A DNA stretch of 56,279 bases from Actinomycetes bacterium (GCA_024228575.1 JAAETH010000467.1:1-56279); one strand, 5' to 3'. Shown: positions 1-8,441, numbered from the stretch's first letter. Made by a program: numbers and translations. The notes: generated by a model not told the origin, from the sequence alone.

Positions 1-423
1 CTTCCAATCGCCACCCCTGACGCGGTCGGCCAGGCGGGCCATCGAGTCGAGCACCGCATGGATCTGGGGCATCACATCGATCCCGTCGACGACAAGTGTG
101 TCGCTGCTGCGGCGGCGCCGGGCCGTGTGCAACACCGATCTGTCCTCGGTCGAGTTGATGCGGTCCCCGGTCAACATCTGATCGAACCGCTCGGCCACCT
201 GGCAGCGGGAAGCGAGATCGACCAGCAGGTCGACGGTCTCGTCGGTGAGCAGGTGCTTCGACAGGTCGACCTTCAGGTCGCCGACGTCGAAGGTGTATTT
301 GCTCGCACGTTCGTCGTCGTCGAACAACTCCCGCAACGTGTTCCCGACCGAGCTCGCATGGGTTTCGAGTGCCGCCCATTCGGCCGACTCGTCGATCGCG
401 AGTGTCTGTGATGTGGTGTTCAC
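1..423 (-). CDS. pgi: Glucose-6-phosphate isomerase, N-terminal part (cut by window edge)
   Basis: The enzyme interconverts glucose 6-phosphate and fructose 6-phosphate in glycolysis and gluconeogenesis, in the cytoplasm. About 141 N-terminal residues are visible and the rest lies left of the window. They follow the usual Pgi N-terminus: a VDLSKHLLTDET segment, then an RINSTEDRSVLHTA stretch matching the conserved 'G-x-x-I-N-x-T-E-x-R-A-V-L-H' region, then VDG-x-DVMP. The start is taken as GTG at 423, about 10 bases after an AGGCGG. It lies 45 bases downstream of the LigD-like stop, in the same frame and strand, so the two may be cotranscribed. No ATG is available after that stop. The family call is secure; the start is less so. 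Confidence 0.9.
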   Translation of the reverse strand, partial: MNTTSQTLAIDESAEWAALETHASSVGNTLRELFDDDERASKYTFDVGDLKVDLSKHLLTDETVDLLVDLASRCQVAERFDQMLTGDRINSTEDRSVLHTARRRRSSDTLVVDGIDVMPQIHAVLDSMARLADRVRGGDWK

Positions 424-468
424 GTGTCGGGTACCGCCTGGGTCTGGGTTGTCCGGCCGACGAACTCG

Positions 469-1497
469 TCAGCCTGGGTCAAGTCGGTTTGTACCACGAT
501 TCCTCGCCCGGCTCGGGGCGACTCGCGGTGGCTCGAGTGGCTGCTTGGGATAGACGGGAGGCCATGGGGCATCCATCAGGCCATCGTCGATGTCGCGAGC
601 GAACCACTCGAGCAGCGTCGAGATGTCCTGGGGATCGTCGTCGAAGCTCGCCCAGGGATCGCCATGGGCCTCGAGGAACCGTGGCACCGTCTCGATCGTC
701 AGGGAGTCGGGATCGACGGTCTCGACCGCGTCCCACGAGATGGGCGTCGAAACCTGCCCACCGATACGTGGTCTCACCGACCATGCCCCGAACATCGTCT
801 TGTGCGGAGCGTTCTGGTTGTAGTCGATGAAGATGCGCTCGCCGCGCTCTTCTTTCCACCAGGCTGCGGTCACCAGGTCGGGCCGACGGCGCTCGAGTTC
901 GCGCGCCAAAGCGACGGCAGCCGCCCTGACGTCGACAGAACCCCAACGGTCCTGCAGCGGGACATAGACGTGGAATCCGCGGCTACCGGTCGTCTTGACG
1001 AAGCCCTCGATGCCGAGCTCGTCGAGCAGTTCCTTGATCAGGAGGGCCGAAACACGAGCCATGTCAAAGGTTGTGCCTGGTTGGGGGTCTAGATCGATGC
1101 GAAGCTCGTCGGTGATCGCCGGCGAAGCGGCTCGGAACGGCCACGGATGGAATCCGAGGCATCCCATGTGTACGGCCCACGCGACGTGGGCCAGATCGTC
1201 GAGAACGAGAGCGTTCGATGGGGTCCCGTTCGGTGTCATGACCGTCGTTGTGTGGAGCCAATCGGGTGCACCCTTTGTGACCCGTTTCTGGAAGAAACTC
1301 TTGCCGCCGGCTCCGTCGGGAAACCGCTGCAACAGGGTGGGTCGGCCGCCCATGCGCCGCATCACCGCCGGGCCGATCGACAGGTAATACTCGATCAGGT
1401 CGAACTTGGTTTCCCCGCGCTCGGGGAAGAACACCTTCGCGGGATTGGACACTCTCAGTTCGTGACCATCGATATCGAGCACGATGGCATCGGCCAT
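469..1497 (-). CDS. LigD-type primase-polymerase, stand-alone (NHEJ/repair polymerase domain)
   Basis: A 342-residue archaeo-eukaryotic primase superfamily polymerase of the LigD PolDom type. Family members fill gaps with ribo- or deoxynucleotides during end joining and base excision repair. The three catalytic motifs are intact: RIDLDP with metal-binding Asp135 and Asp137, the S-x-G-x-H type motif II (Ser172, His176), and motif III RIFIDYN (Asp225). The protein ends in a short basic tail; no ATP-dependent ligase or phosphoesterase domain is attached. This is the architecture of mycobacterial PolD1/PolD2 rather than full LigD. No Ku or ligase gene is in the window. It sits between ald and pgi on the same strand. 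The ATG at 1497 has no obvious ribosome binding site. Confidence 0.9.
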   Translation of the reverse strand: MADAIVLDIDGHELRVSNPAKVFFPERGETKFDLIEYYLSIGPAVMRRMGGRPTLLQRFPDGAGGKSFFQKRVTKGAPDWLHTTTVMTPNGTPSNALVLDDLAHVAWAVHMGCLGFHPWPFRAASPAITDELRIDLDPQPGTTFDMARVSALLIKELLDELGIEGFVKTTGSRGFHVYVPLQDRWGSVDVRAAAVALARELERRRPDLVTAAWWKEERGERIFIDYNQNAPHKTMFGAWSVRPRIGGQVSTPISWDAVETVDPDSLTIETVPRFLEAHGDPWASFDDDPQDISTLLEWFARDIDDGLMDAPWPPVYPKQPLEPPRVAPSRARNRGTNRLDPG

Positions 1498-1513
1498 GCC
1501 CAGAGCGTAGCGA

Positions 1514-1552
1514 GGCTGTGCTGGTTCAGCCGAGGGCTGTGCTGGTTCAGCC
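1514..1552. repeat. Tandem 18-bp repeat (21-bp period) at the ald stop codon
   Basis: Two perfect copies of GGCTGTGCTGGTTCAGCC lie at 1514-1531 and 1535-1552, followed by a partial third copy. Each copy can fold as a 5-bp hairpin (GGCTG/CAGCC). The ald TGA lies inside the second copy, so the duplication also repeats the stop-codon context just 3' of the gene. It fills the ald-ligD gap and could act as a weak terminator or processing signal (inference). Confidence 0.75.
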
Positions 1553-2659
1553 CAGGGCTGTGGCAGGCTCGACCCAATCCATGCCGTGGGCCTCAGCGAC
1601 CGCCTCGTTCGTCAGATGACCCCGGTGCACGTTCAAACCCGCGAGGAAGTTCTTGTCGCCCAGCAAGGAGTCGAGGCCGTGGTCGGCCAGGCGAAGCGCG
1701 TAGGGGAGTGTGACGTTGTTCAGGGCCTTTGTAGATGTGCGGGGTACCGCACCCGGCATGTTGGCGACGCAATAGTGCACGACGCCGTTCACCACATATG
1801 TCGGATCCTGGTGTGTGGTCGCTCGCGAGGTCTCGAAACAGCCACCCTGGTCGATGGCGACATCGACAAGAACCGAGCCATTGCGCATGCGGTCGACCAT
1901 GTCGGCGGTGACCAGCTTCGGAGCCTCTGCGCCAACCACGAGGACGGCACCAACAACAAGATCGGCGCTGGTCACGAGATCGTCGAGGGCGGCGTTGGTC
2001 GAGAATACGGTCTCGAGGGCATTGCCATACTGATGCGACAACCTGTCGAGAACTGCGAGATCGCGGTCGAGGACGGTCACCTGGGCGCCGAGGCCGACAG
2101 CCATCTCGATCGAGTTCACACCAACCACACCGCCACCGATGACGACGACACGACCCGACGGAACCCCGGGTACTCCGCCAAGAAGTGTTCCCGATCCACC
2201 GGCGGGGCTTTCGAGGCAGCGAGCGCCGGCCTGCACGGCAAGACGACCGGCGACCTGCGACATCGGGGTGAGAAGGGGAAGTCGTCCGGCGTCGTCGACG
2301 ACGGTCTCGTAGGCGATGGCTGTGGCACCGCTGGCGAGGAGGCCCTCGGTCTGGGGCAAATCCGGAGCCAGGTGGAGGTAGGTGAAGAGGATCTGGCCCT
2401 CGCGCAGCTGAGCGATCTCGACGGCCTGCGGTTCCTTGACCTTCACAACCATGTCTGCGCGTTCGAACACCGCTGCTGCTGTCGGGACCAACTCGGCACC
2501 GGCCGAGATGTACTCGTCGTCTGGTGATGCGGCGCCGACACCGGCGCCAGACTGGATGATCACCGAATGTCCGTGGCTGACCAGCTCGCGCACACTCGAC
2601 GGAACCAGGCCGACCCTGTGTTCGTCGCTCTTGATCTCTGTGGGTACACCAATGATCAC
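1547..2659 (-). CDS. ald: Alanine dehydrogenase
   Basis: NAD-dependent L-alanine dehydrogenase (L-alanine + NAD+ to pyruvate + NH4+), used in alanine catabolism or redox balancing. The protein is 370 residues, the normal family length. It opens with the conserved IIGVPTEIKSDEHRVGL segment and carries the catalytic-site pattern FTYLHLAPD. A Rossmann NAD-binding loop VVVIGGGVVGVNS is near residue 175, and NMPGAVPRTST is near residue 300. I chose GTG at 2659 because GAGGGGG precedes it and the homologous N-terminus begins there; the open frame extends about 40 residues further upstream without family support. It is divergent from an Lrp/AsnC gene, the usual arrangement for alanine-responsive control (as in mycobacterial AldR). 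Confidence 0.95.
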   Translation of the reverse strand: MIIGVPTEIKSDEHRVGLVPSSVRELVSHGHSVIIQSGAGVGAASPDDEYISAGAELVPTAAAVFERADMVVKVKEPQAVEIAQLREGQILFTYLHLAPDLPQTEGLLASGATAIAYETVVDDAGRLPLLTPMSQVAGRLAVQAGARCLESPAGGSGTLLGGVPGVPSGRVVVIGGGVVGVNSIEMAVGLGAQVTVLDRDLAVLDRLSHQYGNALETVFSTNAALDDLVTSADLVVGAVLVVGAEAPKLVTADMVDRMRNGSVLVDVAIDQGGCFETSRATTHQDPTYVVNGVVHYCVANMPGAVPRTSTKALNNVTLPYALRLADHGLDSLLGDKNFLAGLNVHRGHLTNEAVAEAHGMDWVEPATALG

Positions 2660-2755
2660 GCCTGCCCCCTCGTTTCGGGTCCATCTACTAGGTACGTCGA
2701 AGATACGACGATTCGCGCGGCAGGTTCTGGCGAATCGGAGTACTGTCGCAGTGAT

Positions 2756-2774
2756 GACGCATGATTCTTGCGTC
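2756..2774. promoter_or_regulatory. Inverted repeat, candidate Lrp-family operator between ald and its regulator
   Basis: GACGCA and TGCGTC form a perfect 6-bp inverted repeat around an AT-rich 7-base spacer (tgattct), in the intergenic region between divergent ald and the Lrp/AsnC gene. Size, AT-rich centre and position fit an Lrp-type binding site. Assignment to this regulator is inference. Confidence 0.4.
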
Positions 2775-2802
2775 GACAAGCCGATGGACGACAGACCTGA
2801 CC

Positions 2803-3264
2803 ATGCCTACCGATACGAACGCGATCGACCCGATCGACGAGGCAATCCTCCAGGTCGTGTCCTCGGAGGGCCGAATCTCGAATGCCGACCTCGCCGAGCG
2901 TGTGGGGCTCAGCCCCTCGGCCACCCATCGGCGCCTGCGTCGTCTCGAGGACGACGGTGTCATCCTCGGCTACCGAGCGATTCTCGATCAGGCGAGTCTG
3001 GGCTTGGGAACCACCGTCTTTGTCGAGATCCGTCTCGAGAGCCAACGAGAGGATCTCCTCGAGGCCTTCGAGGAAGCGGCGACCGGAGTGCCCGAGATAG
3101 TCGGCTGTCACCTGATCTCGGGTGATGCCGACTATCTGCTGCGCGTCCAGGCCGACGGAGTCGCCGGCTACGAGAAGGTGCACACCACACACCTCGCACG
3201 CCTACCGGGCGTGGTGCGCATCCGTTCGAACTTTGCCATGCGTTCGGTCTTCGACCGGCCCTGA
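2803..3264 (+). CDS. Lrp/AsnC family transcriptional regulator (AldR-like)
   Basis: A 153-residue feast/famine regulator. The N-terminal winged helix-turn-helix (about residues 8-65) includes IDEAILQVVSSEGRISNADLAERVGLSPS and ATHRRLRRLEDDGVI. The C-terminal RAM/ligand-binding domain (about 72-150) includes GTTVFVEIRLES and the conserved V-x-G-x-x-x-x-x-G-x-x-D-Y-L-L motif (GCHLISGDADYLLRV). I start at ATG 2803, where the family homology begins; an upstream in-frame ATG at 2761 would add 14 unlikely residues. It is divergently transcribed from ald, so it probably activates or represses ald in response to alanine or another amino acid, and probably autoregulates. The family is certain; the effector is inferred from context. 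Confidence 0.92.
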   Translation: MPTDTNAIDPIDEAILQVVSSEGRISNADLAERVGLSPSATHRRLRRLEDDGVILGYRAILDQASLGLGTTVFVEIRLESQREDLLEAFEEAATGVPEIVGCHLISGDADYLLRVQADGVAGYEKVHTTHLARLPGVVRIRSNFAMRSVFDRP

Positions 3265-3394
3265 GCACACACGCGTTTGTATCTACGGAGTCCCTCCGGT
3301 CACGACACCCGAACCGGCCGCGAAAGACGGCGCAATCGGTGCTCATCCTCGAGCGACGGGCCGAGGTAGAGGCGGGCGAGCTTCACCCACACAC

Positions 3395-3590
3395 CACAAC
3401 GTGGTGAGGTGGGGTAGGGTGGCGGCTGTTTCCGAGGTGAACGAAGTCCGGTGTGAATCCGGCACTGTCCCGCAACGGTGAAGCCCCTTCGAGGGACGAG
3501 TCCGGTCGAATCTTTCTCGGCGACGGACCAAGACGCCCTCGAGGAAGGGTTCGGTTCGTGCGACAGGAGCTCCTGGCGTCGACCCGTCCT
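3395..3590 (+). promoter_or_regulatory. Cobalamin (AdoCbl-type) riboswitch upstream of btuFCD-cobO
   Basis: The 344-base leader before btuF contains the cobalamin riboswitch core. The segment at about 3444-3483 has GTCCGGTGTGAATCCGGC followed by ACTGTCCCGCAACGGTGA. The second AGTCCGGTCGAATC element lies near 3500. The B12 box (CGACAGGAGCTCCTGGCG) is at 3561-3578, about 20 bases before the btuF ribosome binding site (AAAGGAG). The short spacing suggests control at translation initiation. The known response is repression of downstream genes when B12 is abundant. The outer boundaries are estimates because the P1 helix was not folded computationally. Confidence 0.9.
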
Positions 3591-3608
3591 CGACGCAAAG
3601 GAGAAGAA

Positions 3609-4550
3609 ATGCTCAGACGTTTCCTGTTTCCACTCGTGGCCATCGTGGCCGTCCTGTTGCTCACGTCGTGTGGTGACGATGCCGGATCAGCGGCGCCCGC
3701 AGCGACCGACGAGACCGAGTCGACGACCGAGTCCCAGACGGCTGATGAAGCCGACACAACAGACGAGACCGAGGAAGCGATCCGCATCATCTCTCTGTCG
3801 CCGAGCTCGACCGAGATCCTCTTCGCTATCGGAGCGGGCGATCGGGTCGTGGCTGTCGACGAATTCTCGTACTACCCACCCGAGGCACCGATCACCGACC
3901 TCAGTGGGTACACCCCCAACGTCGAGTCGATCCTTGCCTACGAGCCGACACTTCTTGTGTGGCAGGGCGGACCAGACGATGTCGCGGCGTCCTTGGAAGC
4001 CGCCGGTGTGGTCGTTCTCAATCATTTCGCTGCCACCACCTTCGAGGATATCTACGCCCAGATGGCCGAACTCGGTGCCCTGACGGGGAACGAGGCCGAG
4101 GCCGGTGAACAGGCCGACGCCATGCGATCTCGTATCGCCGAGCTGGCCGCTTCGGTCCAGGTCGGCGCTGAACCGGTGACCTATTACCACGAGCTCGGAA
4201 CCGAGCTCTACAGCGCCACCTCGACAACCTTCATCGGACAGGTCTACGGGCTCGCAGGCATGGTGAACATCGCAGATGCTGCCGACCCAGACGGTGAGTT
4301 CTACGGCTACCCCCAGCTCAGCGAAGAATTTGTCCTTGCTGCCGATCCCGACATCATCTTCCTGGCAGACACCATCGGTTATGGCCAGACCGTGCAGACC
4401 CTCACCGAACGCCCCGGCTGGGACTCACTGTCAGCTGTGAAGGAGGGAAATGTCGTCGAGCTGAACGACGACGCTGCGTCACGCTGGGGCCCGCGCGTAC
4501 TCGACTTTGCCGAGGCTGTCGTAGCGGCCGCCAACAAGTTCAACGGCTGA
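3609..4550 (+). CDS. btuF: Cobalamin ABC transporter substrate-binding lipoprotein
   Basis: A 313-residue extracytoplasmic lipoprotein of the BtuF/FhuD/TroA-like family. The N-terminus is a lipoprotein signal: two Arg, a hydrophobic run, and lipobox LTSC with lipidated Cys21. An acidic/Thr-rich linker follows (about 22-58), then the periplasmic-binding-protein fold starting RIISLSPSSTEILFAIGAGDRVVAVD and containing EFSYYPPEA and a PTLLVWQGG strand. The start is ATG 3609, directly after AAAGGAG. Being the first gene after a cobalamin riboswitch, and followed by permease, ATPase and cobO, supports cobalamin or cobinamide over siderophore as ligand. The specificity rests on context, not on binding residues. 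Confidence 0.9.
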   Translation: MLRRFLFPLVAIVAVLLLTSCGDDAGSAAPAATDETESTTESQTADEADTTDETEEAIRIISLSPSSTEILFAIGAGDRVVAVDEFSYYPPEAPITDLSGYTPNVESILAYEPTLLVWQGGPDDVAASLEAAGVVVLNHFAATTFEDIYAQMAELGALTGNEAEAGEQADAMRSRIAELAASVQVGAEPVTYYHELGTELYSATSTTFIGQVYGLAGMVNIADAADPDGEFYGYPQLSEEFVLAADPDIIFLADTIGYGQTVQTLTERPGWDSLSAVKEGNVVELNDDAASRWGPRVLDFAEAVVAAANKFNG

Positions 4551-4560
4551 CATCGCCATC

Positions 4561-5610
4561 ATGGACCAGCGGACCCCTTTGCGAGCCACCCGGCTGACAC
4601 CGGCGTGGTTGCTGGGGTCCCTCATGGCCTTGATCGTTGTGTCGGTGGTGTCGCTTGGTATCGGTCCCGTCGACATTGCCCCCCACCGAGTTGCGGGGGC
4701 CGTCCTGTCCGAACTCCCCGGGGTGAACATCGACCACGGGCTCGATCCGGTCCAACACACGATCGTGACGACGGTTCGATTGCCAAGGGTGGTCCTGGGA
4801 TTGCTGGTGGGGGCGATGCTGGCCATCAGCGGCGCCGCCTACCAGGGATCATTTCGCAATCCCCTGGCCGACCCATACCTTCTCGGAGTTGCAGCTGGTG
4901 CAGGCCTCGGGGCGACGCTTGCGATCGTGAACGACTGGGGTTCGGCGGTCGGTTTCATCGACCCTGTTCCGTTGGCCGCGTTCCTGGGTGCCCTTCTGGC
5001 GGTGGCTGTTGCGTTCTCGGTCGGAAGCATCGGGTCGCGCTCGAGTGTGACATTGATCCTGGCCGGCGTGGCGGTGGCCAGTTTCTTCACCGCTGCCCAG
5101 ACGTATGTCCTGCAGCGCAACATCGACGTGGTCCAGGAGGTCTACTCGTGGATCCTCGGCCGCGTCAGCACCAGCGGGTGGGGTGAGGTCAAGCTGCTCT
5201 TGCCCTATGCGATCGCAACGATTGTGGTGTTGTTGCGATTCGGACGTGCGCTCGACGTGATGGCCGTCGGCGACGACGAGGCGCGCAGCCTCGGAGTCGA
5301 TCCGGTGCGCGTTCGGCTCGTCGTTGTGACGCTCGCCTCTCTCGCTGCCGCCGCCACGGTTGCGGTCGCCGGCCTCATCGGGTTCGTCGGCCTGGTCGTG
5401 GCCCACGCTGTTCGCCTGACGGCCGGATCGAGCAACCGCATCGTGCTTCCGTTGTCTGCGATCTTCGGAGCGACCTTCATGGTGCTCGCCGACCTCCTGG
5501 CTCGTAATGTCATCGCACCGGCCGAGTTGCCAGTGGGGGTCGTCACAGCATTTGTCGGCGCCCCGTTTTTTGCCGTCATTCTTCGCACGACCAGAAGGAC
5601 ATTGTGGTGA
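4561..5610 (+). CDS. btuC: Cobalamin ABC transporter permease (FecCD family)
   Basis: A 349-residue polytopic permease of the FecCD/BtuC family, with about ten predicted membrane segments. Family signatures include TVRLPRVVLGLLVGAMLAISG followed by YQGSFRNPLADPYLLG (the Q-x-x-x-x-N-P-L-A-x-P-x-x-L-G block). LGVDPVRVRL and AVAGLIGFVGLVVAHAVRL form the cytoplasmic coupling region that contacts BtuD. The gene starts 10 bases after btuF and overlaps btuD at its 3' end, indicating translational coupling. It forms the membrane channel for cobalamin uptake with BtuF and BtuD. Confidence 0.92.
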   Translation: MDQRTPLRATRLTPAWLLGSLMALIVVSVVSLGIGPVDIAPHRVAGAVLSELPGVNIDHGLDPVQHTIVTTVRLPRVVLGLLVGAMLAISGAAYQGSFRNPLADPYLLGVAAGAGLGATLAIVNDWGSAVGFIDPVPLAAFLGALLAVAVAFSVGSIGSRSSVTLILAGVAVASFFTAAQTYVLQRNIDVVQEVYSWILGRVSTSGWGEVKLLLPYAIATIVVLLRFGRALDVMAVGDDEARSLGVDPVRVRLVVVTLASLAAAATVAVAGLIGFVGLVVAHAVRLTAGSSNRIVLPLSAIFGATFMVLADLLARNVIAPAELPVGVVTAFVGAPFFAVILRTTRRTLW

Positions 5611-6407
5611 ACGGTCGGGTCGAGATCACCAAACTCTCCGTCACGATCGGCGGGGCTTCGATCCTCAACGAGATAGACCTCGACCTCGAACCGGGATCCT
5701 GGACCAGCGTCGTCGGCCCAAATGGAGCGGGAAAGTCGACCCTGCTTCGATCGATTGCCGGCCTCACCGCCGCATCGGGCCATGTACACATCGACGGTGC
5801 CGAGGCGAAGGGTCGCAGCCGGTCTTTGCAGGTGGCGTATCTGCCCCAACAGCCGGTGCTTCCGCCCGACATGGGACTTCTGGACTATGTGCTTCTCGGC
5901 CGCACGCCCCATCTGGGAGCATTCGGTGCCCCTGGCCACATCGACTACGACGTGGTCGAGAGTGTCATCGAACGTCTCGACCTGCTGGGCTTCACCGGCC
6001 GGGTGATGGGCTCACTGTCGGGTGGTGAGGCTCAGCGGGCTGCGCTGGCCAGGGCCCTCTGCCAGCAGGCTCCCGTGTTGTTGCTGGACGAGCCGACAGC
6101 GTCGCTCGATCTCGGTCACGGGCAGGCGGTGCTGGAGTTGATTCGCGAAGTACATGCCGCTGACCACACAACAATCATCATGACGATCCACGATCTGACC
6201 ATCGCCGGACGATACGCCGACGAGCTGGTCCTGCTCGATGGAGGCAACATCGCCGCTCGCGGTAGTCGGGCAGACGTCTTGACCGCCGAAACACTCGAGC
6301 GCCACTACGGAGCCCGAGTGCGTATCTTCCATGACGAGTCCGGTCCGATAGTTGTGCCAATCCCGGGCACACCGGGAACCGGCGACCTTTCGGGACCCAA
6401 GGAGTGA
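5604..6407 (+). CDS. btuD: Cobalamin ABC transporter ATP-binding protein
   Basis: A 267-residue ABC ATPase with Walker A GPNGAGKST, Q-loop in VAYLPQQPVLPP, signature LSGGEAQRAALARAL, Walker B VLLLDEPTASLD and H-loop TIHD. It is the FepC/BtuD type that pairs with FecCD permeases. Translation starts at one of two adjacent GTG codons (5604 or 5607) that overlap the btuC TGA at 5608-5610, so synthesis is coupled to the permease. It powers cobalamin import under control of the upstream riboswitch. Confidence 0.92.
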   Translation: MVNGRVEITKLSVTIGGASILNEIDLDLEPGSWTSVVGPNGAGKSTLLRSIAGLTAASGHVHIDGAEAKGRSRSLQVAYLPQQPVLPPDMGLLDYVLLGRTPHLGAFGAPGHIDYDVVESVIERLDLLGFTGRVMGSLSGGEAQRAALARALCQQAPVLLLDEPTASLDLGHGQAVLELIREVHAADHTTIIMTIHDLTIAGRYADELVLLDGGNIAARGSRADVLTAETLERHYGARVRIFHDESGPIVVPIPGTPGTGDLSGPKE

Positions 6408-6411
6408 GATC

Positions 6412-6975
6412 GTGACCGACGCGCCACCAGAACTGGACCCTCGGCCGAAGCTGCGAAACGCCAAGTCCCTGTTGCTGGTCAACACCGGTGACGGCAAGGG
6501 AAAGAGCAGTTCGGCCTTCGGCATGATGTGCCGCGGGATCGCGCGGGGGTGGAACGTCGCCGTCATCCAGTTCCTGAAATCGGGCGATTGGCAGGTCGGC
6601 GAGGAGAAGATCGGCCGGCGGCTGGGCGTCGACTGGTTCGCTCTCGGCGGTGGCTTCACCTGGGACTCCGACGATCTGAACGTCGACATCGCGGTGGCCA
6701 ACGATGCCTGGGCAACGGCAAAGGGGGTCATAGAGGCCGGTGAACACCAGCTGGTCATCCTCGACGAGATCACGTATTTGATGAACTGGGGATGGATCGA
6801 CGTCGACGACGTGCTCGCCACGCTCGCGAACCGTCCTGAGCAGACGAGCATCATCACCACCGGGCGCGACGCGTCGGATGCACTGATCGAGCTTGCCGAC
6901 ACGGTCACCGAGATGCGCCAGATCAAGCATGCCTACGAGGCAGGTGTCGCCGCCAAACGAGGCATCGACTACTGA
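6412..6975 (+). CDS. cobO: Cob(I)yrinic acid a,c-diamide / cobalamin adenosyltransferase (CobO/BtuR type)
   Basis: A 187-residue CobO/CobA-type ATP:corrinoid adenosyltransferase, which transfers the 5'-deoxyadenosyl group from ATP to cob(I)alamin to make the coenzyme form. The P-loop is NTGDGKGKSSSAFG (about residues 24-37). Other family features are QFLKSGDW, a VILDEITYLMNWGW Walker-B-like segment, TGRDAS and the closing EMRQIKHAYEAGVAAKRGID. The GTG at 6412 follows AAGGAGTGAGATC, a strong ribosome binding site, and lies 4 bases after the btuD stop. Its place at the end of a riboswitch-controlled uptake operon fits salvage of imported B12 rather than de novo synthesis; no other corrin biosynthesis gene is in the window. 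Confidence 0.93.
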   Translation: MTDAPPELDPRPKLRNAKSLLLVNTGDGKGKSSSAFGMMCRGIARGWNVAVIQFLKSGDWQVGEEKIGRRLGVDWFALGGGFTWDSDDLNVDIAVANDAWATAKGVIEAGEHQLVILDEITYLMNWGWIDVDDVLATLANRPEQTSIITTGRDASDALIELADTVTEMRQIKHAYEAGVAAKRGIDY

Positions 6976-7055
6976 ACATCCCTGCTCGCACCGTCATGGC
7001 GGGTACGAGCTCGCCGACTCGGCGAAGGACCGCCGGATCGGGTAATCATTGGGGC

Positions 7056-8387
7056 ATGTCTCTCGCCGATCAGACCGTCGACTTGCTCCAGACTCTCATT
7101 CGTAACGAGTGTGTCAACGATGGGAGCCCCGAATCGGGCCACGAGGTTCGCAACGCAGACGTGCTGCAGACCTTCATCGAGGGCAGTGGTGTCGACGTCG
7201 AACGATACGAGGCGAGCAAGGGTCGGGTATCACTCGTTGCACGGGTAGAGGGCACCGATCCCGATGCGCCGTCGTTGTGCCTGATGGGCCACACCGACGT
7301 CGTTCCGGTCAACCCCGACGGTTGGGAACGCGATCCCTTCGGTGGCGAACTCGTCGACGGTGAGGTCTGGGGGAGGGGCGCCCTCGACATGTTGAACCTC
7401 ACTTCGGCACAGGCGGTGGCATTTCGAGACCTGGTCGACCGCGGAGTGCGACCAAGAGGCGATCTCGTCTACTTTGCCGTCGCCGACGAGGAGTCGGGGA
7501 GTCACTTCGGCGCCCAGTGGATGGCCGACAATCACCGTGACGCCATCTATGCCGACTATGTGATGACCGAGTCGGGTGGTGTTCACTCCGGCTCCCCGGA
7601 GGCCCCCTCGATCAGCATCAACGTCGCCGAAAAGGGTGTCGCCTGGCGGCGCCTTCGTGTGAAGGGAACGCCGGGCCACGGTTCCATGCCGTTTCGTTCT
7701 GACAACGCCCTGCTGAAGGCTGGTGCCGTCATGAAACGGCTCAGCGACTACCGTCCGACGCCCCAATTCCACGAGTTGTGGAGGGCCCAGATCGGCGACA
7801 TGAGCCTCCCAGAAGACGCCAAGAACCAGCTGCTCGACGAGGATCGTATCGACGACTTCTTGACAGCGGTACCCAATCGCGGCGCCGCGACACACTGGCA
7901 CTCGTGCACCCACACCACCTTCTCGGTGAATGCGGCCCGGGGTGCTATGAAGACCAATGTGATTCCCGACACCATCGATCTCGAGGTCGACATCAGGACG
8001 ATGCCGGGAGAGTCGACCGAGGAGGTTCAGGCCCATCTCGATGCAGCTCTCGGCGATCTCGCGGGCGATGTCGAGGTGGTGGCGTTGATGAACGATGTTT
8101 CGACGATCAGCCCCACCGACACCCGATTGTGGGACTCGATCCAGCGAGCGGTAGCGAAACCCTTCGAGAGGGCGCGCCTGAGCCCTCAGTTCTCGGTTGG
8201 GTTCACCGATGCGAGGGTGTACCGCCAGATGGGAGCGGTCGCCTACGGGACTGGGTTGTTCAGCCCAGAGGTAAAGGGCAGCGACTTCGCTTCACGTTTC
8301 CACGGCCACAACGAACGCATCGATGTCGAGTCGCTACGGCTCACCACCCAGATGTACGTCGACGTGCTGGCCGACTTCTGGCGCTGA
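7056..8387 (+). CDS. M20 family metallopeptidase/deacylase
   Basis: A 443-residue zinc hydrolase of the M20 (ArgE/DapE/CPG2/aminoacylase) family. Metal and catalytic motifs are intact: LMGHTDVVPV (first metal His plus Asp), GRGALDM, the catalytic Glu pair in VADEESGS, and the C-terminal metal His in FHGHNERIDVES. The central dimerisation insert contains VKGTPGHGSMPF. ATG 7056 was chosen because homology starts at SLADQTVDLL; the frame extends 20 codons upstream without family support. The substrate cannot be told from sequence; a peptide, an N-acyl amino acid or another amide are all possible. It stands alone between the B12 operon and the carboxylase gene. Confidence 0.88.
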   Translation: MSLADQTVDLLQTLIRNECVNDGSPESGHEVRNADVLQTFIEGSGVDVERYEASKGRVSLVARVEGTDPDAPSLCLMGHTDVVPVNPDGWERDPFGGELVDGEVWGRGALDMLNLTSAQAVAFRDLVDRGVRPRGDLVYFAVADEESGSHFGAQWMADNHRDAIYADYVMTESGGVHSGSPEAPSISINVAEKGVAWRRLRVKGTPGHGSMPFRSDNALLKAGAVMKRLSDYRPTPQFHELWRAQIGDMSLPEDAKNQLLDEDRIDDFLTAVPNRGAATHWHSCTHTTFSVNAARGAMKTNVIPDTIDLEVDIRTMPGESTEEVQAHLDAALGDLAGDVEVVALMNDVSTISPTDTRLWDSIQRAVAKPFERARLSPQFSVGFTDARVYRQMGAVAYGTGLFSPEVKGSDFASRFHGHNERIDVESLRLTTQMYVDVLADFWR

Positions 8388-8441
8388 CAACACGTACCGA
8401 GTGCGGTGGTGAACGGCGGGGCACCTAACATCGGCCGGATC

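Noticed and set aside
1514-1552. CRISPR-like direct repeats
   Set aside because: Only two adjacent copies with a 3-base spacer; no spacer array and no cas genes.
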